This document shows positions 18,035-25,399 of a stretch of 34,311 bases of DNA, one piece after another. Below the pieces are notes generated by a model. It did not search any database. It had not been told where the DNA came from and saw nothing but the letters and a program-made list of their open reading frames with translations. Position 1 is the stretch's first letter; every line of letters starts with the position of its first letter. A program made the translations under genes and the position numbers. Source of the DNA: Alphaproteobacteria bacterium UBA2784 (lineage in GTDB: Bacteria > Pseudomonadota > Alphaproteobacteria > Micropepsales > Micropepsaceae); NCBI GenBank assembly GCA_002352285.1, contig DEIC01000044.1:1-34311 (forward strand). Direction: 5' to 3'.

Positions 18035-19858
18035 TCAGCCGCCAGCCGCGTCGGGCCGCGCCAGCAACGCTTCAAGTGCAATCGCCCGCGCCTCATCCTC
18101 CAGCCCGATATTGGCAAGCGCCGCCACCGCCTCGATCACACCGCGCGGATTGGCCTGCTGCGGCCCCTGCGCGCCAATGATGGAAAGCGCATGCAGGATC
18201 GCATCACCGCGCCGCCCCGCGCGCACCGCATCGGTCAATCCCGCCATCGTGGCTGAATCGGCTGGCGCGCCACGCAGCACCGGATTGTTCACGAGCACCA
18301 TGCGCACATTTTCGGGCATCTGATAGCCCAGCGCATCATAGAGACCAATTGTCAGCGCCGCGCGCATCGCCATGGGGCCATCGGGTGGCGCATTGCGCGC
18401 CGCATCGGCAAGCCGCGACAGGGGGCCATTGGCCGCCGCCACGCGCTCGGTGGTGGGCGAAGCGAGCGCCAACCAGATCGCCAGCGCATCCGCCGTGGCG
18501 CCATCGCTCGTCTGCGCCATGACATTCATCCAGTCGGCCAGACGGTCATAGCGGCCCGAAAGCACCAGCGCCCGCGCCGCTTCGCGTGCAAAGAACGCCG
18601 TTTCCATCGAAGGCGTCAGATCCCAGATCAGCGGGCCAAACGCGCGCGCATAAAGCTCATAAAGGCCGCGCGAACGCGCCTGGGAAAGGGCCGCCTCAAG
18701 CGCCCGTGCGCGATCAGCAAGCCCCTCTTTGCCATTGACGTTCTGGAAATGGCGCGCGGCCACCAGCACATCGCCGCCGACAACCGGCAGATTGGAAAGT
18801 TCGGCAGGCTTGGCAGGCAACATCAGGAGAAGTGCAGCAAACTCGTCAACCGGCAGTGCCCCGGCATAGGCCGCGCCCTCGGCCGCCAGAAGCCGCACAT
18901 CAATCGGTGTGGATTCCGAGCGCGCAATCGCCATCAGAATGCCGGGGTCAGCATCGGGCACGCCATCGCGCGGCACCGGCGCCTGCGCAATCGCCAGCAG
19001 CGCCAGATGAATCGGCGTCGGGTCTTCCAGCGATGTGAGCTTGAGCGGCGCCGCCTCGGCGATGTGAGCTGCAATCGCCATATAGGGCTCATCGACAATG
19101 CCGAGCGTGCGCATCACCTCCAGCGTCAGACTGACGGCAGGCATGTTGCCCTCGCGCGCATAGCAGAGCCCGCGCAATTCGATCCAGTAGGGATCATTCG
19201 TCGCCAGCCGGTCGGCGGAGGCTTCACCGCACGCTTCATCAAAGCGGCCCAGAAGCATCAGTGCATCGACGCGCAGCTGCTTGGTGCGGAAACTCGACGT
19301 TTCCATCCGCGCAATCAGCGCATCGACATCGGAAAGCAGGCCGCCTTTGGCAAGCCGCTCCAGCTTGATGGCGTTGAACGGGCGCTGCGTTTCAGAACCG
19401 GGGCGGCGCGGATCGGGATAAGGCGGCTCGGCAATCGTCAGAAGCAGGCGGCGCGAGAGATCATTGACCGTGGGCGACACGGTGCCAACCGGAAGCCGGG
19501 GCAATATGACTGCCACACTCTCATAGGGCGTATCGGCCCAAAGGTCATAGCCCAGACCGCCATTGGCATCGTCCAGCGTACCATCCGACATCGGTGCGAA
19601 GCTGTCAGCCTCGTCTATGGCCGGTGCAGGTTGGGATGCGGGCGGGAAATCCGGCGCACCCGGTGCTGGCGCGGGCGCACCTTCCGTTCCCGGGAACGGC
19701 GCATCTTCCGGTGCTTCAGTTGAACCCGGCGGCGGTGGCAGCGGCTGCACTTCCGGCGTCAGCGGACGCGGCTCGGCGAGCACGGCGCCCGCTGCCAGCA
19801 CCATCACGCAGGCAGAGCCAAGAAGCGTGCGAACAAACCTATTTCGGGAAACGGTCAT
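18035..19858 (-). CDS. Secreted helical-repeat protein of unknown function
   Basis: This 607-aa protein has a Sec signal peptide (basic MTVSRNRFVR, hydrophobic to about residue 25, cleavage likely after AVLA at about 28). A Pro/Ala-rich linker follows (about 30-95), then about 500 residues of Ala/Leu-rich helices that look like a TPR-type or other helical solenoid. No enzyme motif is seen. The ATG at 19858 lies inside the end of the upstream 47-aa gene (20-bp overlap), and the stop is 5 bp before xerD. A periplasmic scaffold or envelope role is plausible. The longer open frame upstream of 19858 lacks a signal-like start. Confidence 0.8.
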   Translation of the reverse strand: MTVSRNRFVRTLLGSACVMVLAAGAVLAEPRPLTPEVQPLPPPPGSTEAPEDAPFPGTEGAPAPAPGAPDFPPASQPAPAIDEADSFAPMSDGTLDDANGGLGYDLWADTPYESVAVILPRLPVGTVSPTVNDLSRRLLLTIAEPPYPDPRRPGSETQRPFNAIKLERLAKGGLLSDVDALIARMETSSFRTKQLRVDALMLLGRFDEACGEASADRLATNDPYWIELRGLCYAREGNMPAVSLTLEVMRTLGIVDEPYMAIAAHIAEAAPLKLTSLEDPTPIHLALLAIAQAPVPRDGVPDADPGILMAIARSESTPIDVRLLAAEGAAYAGALPVDEFAALLLMLPAKPAELSNLPVVGGDVLVAARHFQNVNGKEGLADRARALEAALSQARSRGLYELYARAFGPLIWDLTPSMETAFFAREAARALVLSGRYDRLADWMNVMAQTSDGATADALAIWLALASPTTERVAAANGPLSRLADAARNAPPDGPMAMRAALTIGLYDALGYQMPENVRMVLVNNPVLRGAPADSATMAGLTDAVRAGRRGDAILHALSIIGAQGPQQANPRGVIEAVAALANIGLEDEARAIALEALLARPDAAGG

Positions 19859-19982
19859 CCGGGAGTGTCTCTTCCTTGACGGAGGTCTGCGGCTCTGCCG
19901 TTTCGGCGAGATAGACAAGACCGCCCGCAACCACAACGAACAGGGCAAGGGCAAAACTGCCAAGAAGGGCCGGACGCGACAT
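19839..19982 (-). CDS. Small single-pass membrane protein (47 aa)
   Basis: The sequence reads MSRPALLGSFALALFVVVAG, then GLVYLAETAEP and a charged tail ending DDRFPK-stop. One transmembrane helix covers about residues 5-25, with an acidic tail of about 20 residues. The gene overlaps the start of the 607-aa gene by 20 bp in a different frame, which suggests coupled translation of a membrane peptide and a secreted partner. Function is unknown. Support comes from clear membrane-protein character, the overlap and its position at the head of the operon. Confidence 0.65.
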   Translation of the reverse strand: MSRPALLGSFALALFVVVAGGLVYLAETAEPQTSVKEETLPDDRFPK

Positions 19983-20254
19983 GGGCGGAATTCCGATCTC
20001 AGATTGCGCGATGCGTAGAGGGCCGAGGAAAGCCGCAATGCTTCGCCCCCGTCAAGAATCGACTGAGCTGACACTCAGGGCATTCAGCAACGCGGGCACC
20101 GCTTGGCAGAACCAAACCCTGCCCGCCGAATGCGGCAAAAAAAGGGGAAAAACGGCGCTGCAATTCCTGTTCCCGGGCCAAGGGTTAACGGCCCTGCCGG
20201 GAAGGCTGGAAATGCCGCGCCCTTTGCGATACACCCCCGCCCGCAGGTCACCCC

Positions 20255-20839
20255 ATGAATACACACGAGGCAAAGGGCCAAAGCCCCGCGGCCAACCCGC
20301 CGCGTCCCAAGTCAGAGCGCACCATCGTCCTGGTCGGATTGATGGGTGTCGGGAAAACCACGATTGGCCGCCGCCTGGCGCAAGCCTTGAACCTGCCCTT
20401 CAGCGACGCCGACGCCGAGATCGAGCAGGCCGCTGGCTGCTCCATCGCTGACTTTTTCGAACTTTATGGCGAGCCTGCCTTCCGCGCGGGCGAACGCCGG
20501 GTGATCGCGCGCCTGCTCGATGGCCCGCGCCATGTGCTGGCAACCGGCGGCGGGGCCTTCATGGATGCAGGCACCCGTGCGCTCACCAAGGAGCGCGCCG
20601 TGACCGTCTGGTTGAAGGCGGACCTTGATCTTCTGATGAAGCGCGTGTTGCGCAAGCAGACCCGCCCGCTTCTGAAAAACGATGATCCGCGCGGCACCAT
20701 GGAGCGGCTGATCGCCGAGCGTTATCCCGTCTATGCCGAAGCCGACGTTACGGTTGAAACCTCTGACCAGCCGCATGATCGCGTCGTGCGCGCCATTCTC
20801 GATGCCCTCGAGCGTCATGGCGTGGACATTGATCCATGA
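20255..20839 (+). CDS. aroK: Shikimate kinase
   Basis: The enzyme phosphorylates shikimate at O3 in aromatic amino acid synthesis. The 194-aa protein has Walker A GLMGVGKTT (28-36), shikimate-binding D53 (DADAEIE), R77 (FRAGE), the GGG loop at 98-100 and lid R137 (TRPLLK). The first 20 residues are a polar extension before the core. Its stop overlaps the aroB start as ATGA. The 272 bp upstream, shared with the divergent small membrane gene, hold no other gene that I can see; GATACA at about 20226 might be part of a promoter but the -35 is unclear. Confidence 0.97.
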   Translation: MNTHEAKGQSPAANPPRPKSERTIVLVGLMGVGKTTIGRRLAQALNLPFSDADAEIEQAAGCSIADFFELYGEPAFRAGERRVIARLLDGPRHVLATGGGAFMDAGTRALTKERAVTVWLKADLDLLMKRVLRKQTRPLLKNDDPRGTMERLIAERYPVYAEADVTVETSDQPHDRVVRAILDALERHGVDIDP

Positions 20840-21969
20840 GTGGATCCATGCCTGCCCATGAAACGGTGCGTGTTGGCCTTGGCGCACGCGCCTATGACAT
20901 CCTTATCGGCAGCGGACTGCTTGCCACCGCCGCAGCCCGCATCAAACCGCTGGCGCGGCGCAACCGCACCATTGTGGTGACGGATGAAAACGTCGCACGC
21001 CATCATCTCACCGCATTGATGGACGGCTTTGCCGCCGAAGAAATGGAGGCGCTGCCTGTCATTCTGCCGCCGGGTGAGGGCCAGAAGAGCTTTGCGGGTC
21101 TGGAGCGCCTGAGCGATGCGCTCCTCGCGCTGGAGGTAGAGCGCGGCGACATCATCACCGCTTTTGGCGGCGGCGTGATCGGAGACCTGACCGGCCTTGC
21201 CGCAGGTTTGCTCAAGCGCGGCGTCGATTTTGTGCAGATCCCCACAACCCTTTTGGCGCAGGTCGATAGTTCCGTCGGCGGCAAGACCGCGATCAACGCG
21301 CGGGCTGGCAAGAATCTTGTCGGCCTCTTTCATCAGCCGCGTCTGGTCATTGCCGATACCGCCCTTCTGAAAACCCTGCCGCCGCGCGAGATGCGCGCAG
21401 GCTATGCCGAGATCGTCAAATACGGGCTTCTGGGCGACCGGGCGTTCTTTGAATGGTGCGAGAAGAAGGCGGCAAGCCTCCTCGCCTGCGATGCCGCCGC
21501 ATTGAACAATGCAGTCACCCATTCGTGCCGGATGAAGGCGGCCATCGTTGCCGAAGACGAGCGTGAGCAGGGGCGCCGTGCGCTCCTCAACCTTGGCCAC
21601 ACCTTTGGCCACGCACTCGAGGCCGAAACCGGATATTCAGACCGTCTGCTGCATGGCGAGTCCGTTGCCACCGGCCTCGTGCTTGCCTTCGCCCTGGCCG
21701 CAGAGCTTCAGCTTGCAAGCCACGATGACGCCCGCCGTGTCGAGGCCCATATCGCGGCCTGCGGCCTGCCCGCACGCATTGCCGGCATCGCCGGGCTTTC
21801 GGCCTCGCCCGATGCGCTGATCGCCCATATGCGCCACGACAAGAAGGCGAAGGACGGCAAGCTTGTCTTCATCGTGCCGCATGGCATTGGCGACGCGCGC
21901 ATCCACGATGACGTGCCGCTTGATGCTGTTGCCCGCGTGCTTTCCCGCTCCATTGCCCACCCTGCCTGA
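20836..21969 (+). CDS. aroB: 3-Dehydroquinate synthase
   Basis: AroB is an NAD- and metal-dependent enzyme that converts DAHP to 3-dehydroquinate. The 377-aa protein shows GGGVIGDLTG (111-120) for NAD binding and VDSSVGGKTAIN (143-154). The metal ligands are E192 (YAEIVKYG), H255 (GHTFGH) and H273 (HGES). ATG 20836 overlaps the aroK stop (ATGA); ATG 20848 is an alternative. aroK-aroB is a standard operon. Confidence 0.98.
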   Translation: MSGSMPAHETVRVGLGARAYDILIGSGLLATAAARIKPLARRNRTIVVTDENVARHHLTALMDGFAAEEMEALPVILPPGEGQKSFAGLERLSDALLALEVERGDIITAFGGGVIGDLTGLAAGLLKRGVDFVQIPTTLLAQVDSSVGGKTAINARAGKNLVGLFHQPRLVIADTALLKTLPPREMRAGYAEIVKYGLLGDRAFFEWCEKKAASLLACDAAALNNAVTHSCRMKAAIVAEDEREQGRRALLNLGHTFGHALEAETGYSDRLLHGESVATGLVLAFALAAELQLASHDDARRVEAHIAACGLPARIAGIAGLSASPDALIAHMRHDKKAKDGKLVFIVPHGIGDARIHDDVPLDAVARVLSRSIAHPA

Positions 21970-21987
21970 CGCGCCACCGGAAAATCC

Positions 21988-23289
21988 ATGACGCCCGAAA
22001 TTCTCATCCTTGGCGGAAGCATTGTGCTTCTCCTTTTCTGCTCGGCCTTTTTTTCGGCGAGCGAAACCGCACTGACAGGCGCCAGCCGCGCCAAAATGTT
22101 TGCGATGGAAAAATCTGGCAGCCGCCGCGCGGCCACTGTCAACCGCCTTTATGCGGGCCGCGAGCGCTTCATCGGCGCCATTCTTGTCGGCAACAATTTC
22201 GTCAATATTCTTGCATCCACCCTTGGCACGGCGCTGTTTCTGGAAATCTTCCAGCAGGACGCCGAAAGCGCCATCGCCGCGGCCACAGCAATGATGACCG
22301 TGCTCGTCATCATTTTTGGCGAAGTGCTGCCCAAGACCTATGCCTTCAACTTTGCCGACCGAACCGCGCTTTTTGTAGCGCCCGTCATCAGCGCCCTTGT
22401 CATGGTCTTTTATCCGATCATTCATGCCGTGCAGGCGCTGGTCTGGGGGATCCTGCGCGTGTTTGGCGTTGATGCAAAACGCGAGACTGACAGCGAGGCC
22501 GCCCACGAGGAAATCCGCGGCGCCATTGATCTGCACCATTCCGAGGGCGCGGTTGAGGCCGAAGACCGCTTCATGCTGGGCGGCGTGCTGGACCTGAAAA
22601 GCCTCTCCGTTGCCGAAGTCATGGTCCACCGCAAGAACATGGCGATGCTGGATGCTGGCCTTCCCAGCCAGCAGCTCCTCGACCTGGTGCTGACGTCGAA
22701 ACATACCCGCCTGCCGCTTTACCGCGATGACCCGGAAAACATCATTGGCGTGCTGCATGTGAAAGACCTGTTGCGCGCCGTGGCCCGCCATCGCGGCGGC
22801 ATCGCGTCAATCGACATTCCGTCGCTGGCGACCAAACCGTGGTTTGTTCCCGAAACGACAACTTTGCAGGAGCAGCTGTCAGAATTCCTGAAGCGCGGGC
22901 TCCACTTTGCGATTGTCGTCGATGAATATGGTGCGCTGCGCGGCCTGATTACGCTCGAAGACATTCTGGAAGAAATCGTGGGCCAGATCCGCGACGAGCA
23001 TGACCGCGAGACGTCTGGCGTGCGCCCGCAGGCTGACGGCACGGTGATCGTTGACGGCTGGGTGCCGATCCGCGATGCCAACCGCGCCATGCACTGGTCG
23101 CTGCCGGATGATGATGCAACGACCCTGGCAGGCCTTGTCATCCATGAGTCACAGACCATCCCCGAAGTGGGTCAGGTCTTCGTGTTCCATGAATTCAAGT
23201 TCGAAATCATGCGCAAGCACAAGAACCAGATCACCGCGATCCGCGTAACCCCGCCGGAGAAGCCCGAGAAGGACGTGAAGGCAGGCTAG
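21988..23289 (+). CDS. CNNM/CorC family membrane protein (DUF21 and CBS domains)
   Basis: The 433-aa protein has an N-terminal DUF21 domain with membrane helices at about 5-25, 60-80, 90-112 and 130-150; ASETALTGASR and GNNFVNILAS are characteristic. A CBS pair follows (about 205-320; MVHRKNMAML, LPLYRDDPENIIGVLHVKDLL) and then the CorC/HlyC C-terminal domain (EYGALRGLITLEDILEEIVG, then about 340-420). Family members move or sense Mg2+ and related ions; the older name hemolysin C is misleading. It starts 18 bp after aroB and probably belongs to the same transcript. Its TAG stop overlaps that of convergent bolA in CTAG. Confidence 0.92.
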   Translation: MTPEILILGGSIVLLLFCSAFFSASETALTGASRAKMFAMEKSGSRRAATVNRLYAGRERFIGAILVGNNFVNILASTLGTALFLEIFQQDAESAIAAATAMMTVLVIIFGEVLPKTYAFNFADRTALFVAPVISALVMVFYPIIHAVQALVWGILRVFGVDAKRETDSEAAHEEIRGAIDLHHSEGAVEAEDRFMLGGVLDLKSLSVAEVMVHRKNMAMLDAGLPSQQLLDLVLTSKHTRLPLYRDDPENIIGVLHVKDLLRAVARHRGGIASIDIPSLATKPWFVPETTTLQEQLSEFLKRGLHFAIVVDEYGALRGLITLEDILEEIVGQIRDEHDRETSGVRPQADGTVIVDGWVPIRDANRAMHWSLPDDDATTLAGLVIHESQTIPEVGQVFVFHEFKFEIMRKHKNQITAIRVTPPEKPEKDVKAG

Positions 23290-23555
23290 GACTCGCCCGG
23301 CGCCTTCGCCTTGATCGAAAGCGCATGCACGCCATCGGCCAGTTCGTCGGCCAGTGCTGCATGAACAAGGCGTGAGCGCGCAACCCGCCCCATGCCGTTG
23401 AAGGTTTCAGAGACAATCACCACATTGAAGTGTGTCTCGCCGCCCGGCCGCGCGCCTGCGTGGCCGGCATGGCGCTGACTGTCATCAATCAATTCGAGAT
23501 GTGACGGACGGAACGCGGCTTCGAGTTTTTGCCGGATGCGGTAAGCCATCTTCAT
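23286..23555 (-). CDS. bolA: BolA family protein
   Basis: The 89-aa protein has the BolA alpha-beta fold signature: LEAAFRPSHLELIDDSQRHA, GETHFNVVIVSETFNGMGRVARSRLV and HALSIKAKAP. The conserved C-terminal His for Fe-S sharing with monothiol glutaredoxin is at position 78. Start is ATG 23555 (MKMAYRI); ATG 23549 would lose two residues. It is read toward the CNNM gene and shares CTAG with its stop. Divergent from the DnaJ-domain gene, with 51 bp between starts. Confidence 0.92.
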   Translation of the reverse strand: MKMAYRIRQKLEAAFRPSHLELIDDSQRHAGHAGARPGGETHFNVVIVSETFNGMGRVARSRLVHAALADELADGVHALSIKAKAPGES

Positions 23556-23574
23556 GTCAAGCCATACGCTTTTC

Positions 23575-23603
23575 TTGTCTTGTAACCTTTGGCCCCGCAT
23601 AAT
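23575..23603 (+). promoter_or_regulatory. Promoter of DnaJ-domain gene, likely giving leaderless mRNA
   Basis: TTGTCT at 23575-23580 and CATAAT at 23598-23603 are separated by 17 bases. Transcription would start near 23610, at the second of two consecutive ATG codons (23607 and 23610). No Shine-Dalgarno sequence can be seen before the gene, which agrees with a leaderless message. Confidence 0.55.
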
Positions 23604-23606
23604 CGC

Positions 23607-24185
23607 ATGATGAGCGAAGGGCCGAAAGCCGGTTTCAGTTTTGACTTCCGCATCAAGCGGGAGGAAACGCGTCCGCGCACGCGCGCCTGCGATCATGCCG
23701 GCTGCATGGCAGAGGGCACCCATCGCGCGCCCAAATCGCGCGCGGAACCCAATACTTTTTACTGGTTCTGCCAGCCGCATGCCCGCGCCCACAATGAGAG
23801 CTGGGATTACTTCCGCGGCATGCCCGAGGAAGAGGTTCTGGCCTTCCAGCGCGATGCCATCACCGGCCACCGGCCAACCTGGCGCATGGCCGACCGCGTG
23901 GGATCGCCGGGCGCGGCCGCACGCGCGCGCGCCCATCCGTTTTTCCGCCGCGCACAGGCAGCCAATACCCGCACGCGCCAGCGCCGCCCCCTGCCCTTGC
24001 AGGCGGAAGCCCTTGCGACTCTTGGTCTTGACGCCGGGGCATCCTTGAACGAGGTGAAGGCCCGGTATAAGGAACTCGTCAAGCGCTTCCACCCCGACGC
24101 CAATGGCGGCGACCGGACGGCCGAGGAGCGCCTTGCCCAGGTCATCCGCGCCTACAGCACGCTCAAGACATCCGGTTACGTCTGA
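23607..24185 (+). CDS. DnaJ-domain protein
   Basis: This protein of 191-192 aa carries a J domain at its C-terminus (about 134-191) with RFHPDANGGD; HPD is at 162-164 and stimulates Hsp70/DnaK ATPase. The N-terminal part has Cys/His positions C28, C33, C55 and H58 in RACDHAGC and WFCQPH, which could bind zinc, and it is not related to classical DnaJ. This architecture upstream of cobS is a known alphaproteobacterial arrangement. The start is one of two adjacent ATGs. It may be a specialised co-chaperone; the client is unknown. Confidence 0.9.
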   Translation: MMSEGPKAGFSFDFRIKREETRPRTRACDHAGCMAEGTHRAPKSRAEPNTFYWFCQPHARAHNESWDYFRGMPEEEVLAFQRDAITGHRPTWRMADRVGSPGAAARARAHPFFRRAQAANTRTRQRRPLPLQAEALATLGLDAGASLNEVKARYKELVKRFHPDANGGDRTAEERLAQVIRAYSTLKTSGYV

Positions 24186-24271
24186 AAGCCCTGAGGAGCA
24201 GCACTTCCTGCCGCAAGGCCTTTGCGGTCCGCATGGCGCGGGCGCCGATCAACGCGTGAGGCAAGATTTGA

Positions 24272-25264
24272 ATGGCCGAGATTGAAGGCAGCCTGTCCGT
24301 CAGCGCCGCTCCCGACACCAAGGTGGATGCCAAGGCGCTCTTTGGCATCGATATCAAGATGGCCATTCCGGCTTTCTCCAAGCCTTCGGAATATGTGCCT
24401 GATCTTGATCCCGCCTACCGCTTTGACCGCGAGACGACGCTGGCGATCCTTTCCGGCTTTGCCTTCAACCGCCGCGTGATGGTGCAGGGCTATCACGGCA
24501 CCGGCAAGTCAACGCACATCGAGCAGGTGGCCGCCCGCCTGAACTGGCCCTGCGTGCGCGTCAATCTCGACAGCCACATCAGCCGTATTGACCTGATCGG
24601 CAAGGACGCCATTGTTCTCAAAGATGGCAAGCAGATCACCGAATTCCGTGAAGGCATTCTGCCCTGGGCGCTCCAGCGCCCTGTTGCCCTCGTGTTCGAC
24701 GAATACGATGCCGGCCGCCCGGACGTGATGTTCGTGATCCAGCGCGTGCTGGAGGCGCAGGGGCGCCTCACGCTGCTCGACCAGAACAAGGTGATCCGCC
24801 CCAATCCGTGGTTCCGCCTGTTCTCGACCACCAACACGATTGGTCTGGGCGACACCACCGGCCTTTATCACGGCACGCAGCAGATCAATCAGGGCCAGAT
24901 GGACCGCTGGTCGATTGTCACGACCCTGAACTATCTGCCGCATGACAAGGAAGTCGAGATCATCCTCGCCAAATCGCCCGCCTATCAGACGCCCGAAGGC
25001 AAGAAGCAGATTTCGGCGATGGTGCGCGTGGCAGACCTTTCGCGCTCGGCCTTCATCAATGGCGACATTTCAACCGTGATGAGCCCGCGCACGGTGATCA
25101 CGTGGGCCGAGAACGCCCAGATCTTTGGCGATATCGGCTTTGCCTTCCGCGTGACCTTCCTCAACAAGTGTGACGAGCTGGAGCGGCCCACGGTCGCCGA
25201 GTTCTATCAGCGCTGCTTTGGCGAGGAACTGCCGGAATCGGCTGCCCGCGTGATGGTGGCGTGA
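24272..25264 (+). CDS. cobS: Cobaltochelatase subunit CobS (AAA+ ATPase)
   Basis: CobS and CobT form the ATPase complex that works with CobN to insert cobalt into hydrogenobyrinic acid diamide in aerobic B12 synthesis. The 330-aa length fits. Walker A is GYHGTGKST (73-81), the Walker B strand is VALVFDEYDAGRPD, and sensor-type FSTTNTIG follows. No cobN or other B12 gene lies in the window. cobS-cobT at this backbone position is common in alphaproteobacteria, so participation in B12 synthesis needs CobN elsewhere. Confidence 0.95.
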   Translation: MAEIEGSLSVSAAPDTKVDAKALFGIDIKMAIPAFSKPSEYVPDLDPAYRFDRETTLAILSGFAFNRRVMVQGYHGTGKSTHIEQVAARLNWPCVRVNLDSHISRIDLIGKDAIVLKDGKQITEFREGILPWALQRPVALVFDEYDAGRPDVMFVIQRVLEAQGRLTLLDQNKVIRPNPWFRLFSTTNTIGLGDTTGLYHGTQQINQGQMDRWSIVTTLNYLPHDKEVEIILAKSPAYQTPEGKKQISAMVRVADLSRSAFINGDISTVMSPRTVITWAENAQIFGDIGFAFRVTFLNKCDELERPTVAEFYQRCFGEELPESAARVMVA

Positions 25265-25399
25265 GGGCGCCGCGCGCCAAGTTTTAAGCAAACGAAGGTA
25301 AGCTGCAGGGGCGGGCTGAAGCGCAGGTCCCTGCCGCCACGCCAATCCCTGGCTCCCCCATTCCATCCGGCACCTGCGTTGCGCTAGAACGTCAGTGAC

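Noticed and set aside
24186..24271. Cobalamin riboswitch before cobS
   Set aside because: The interval is 86 bp, too short for the element, and lacks the B12-box pattern.
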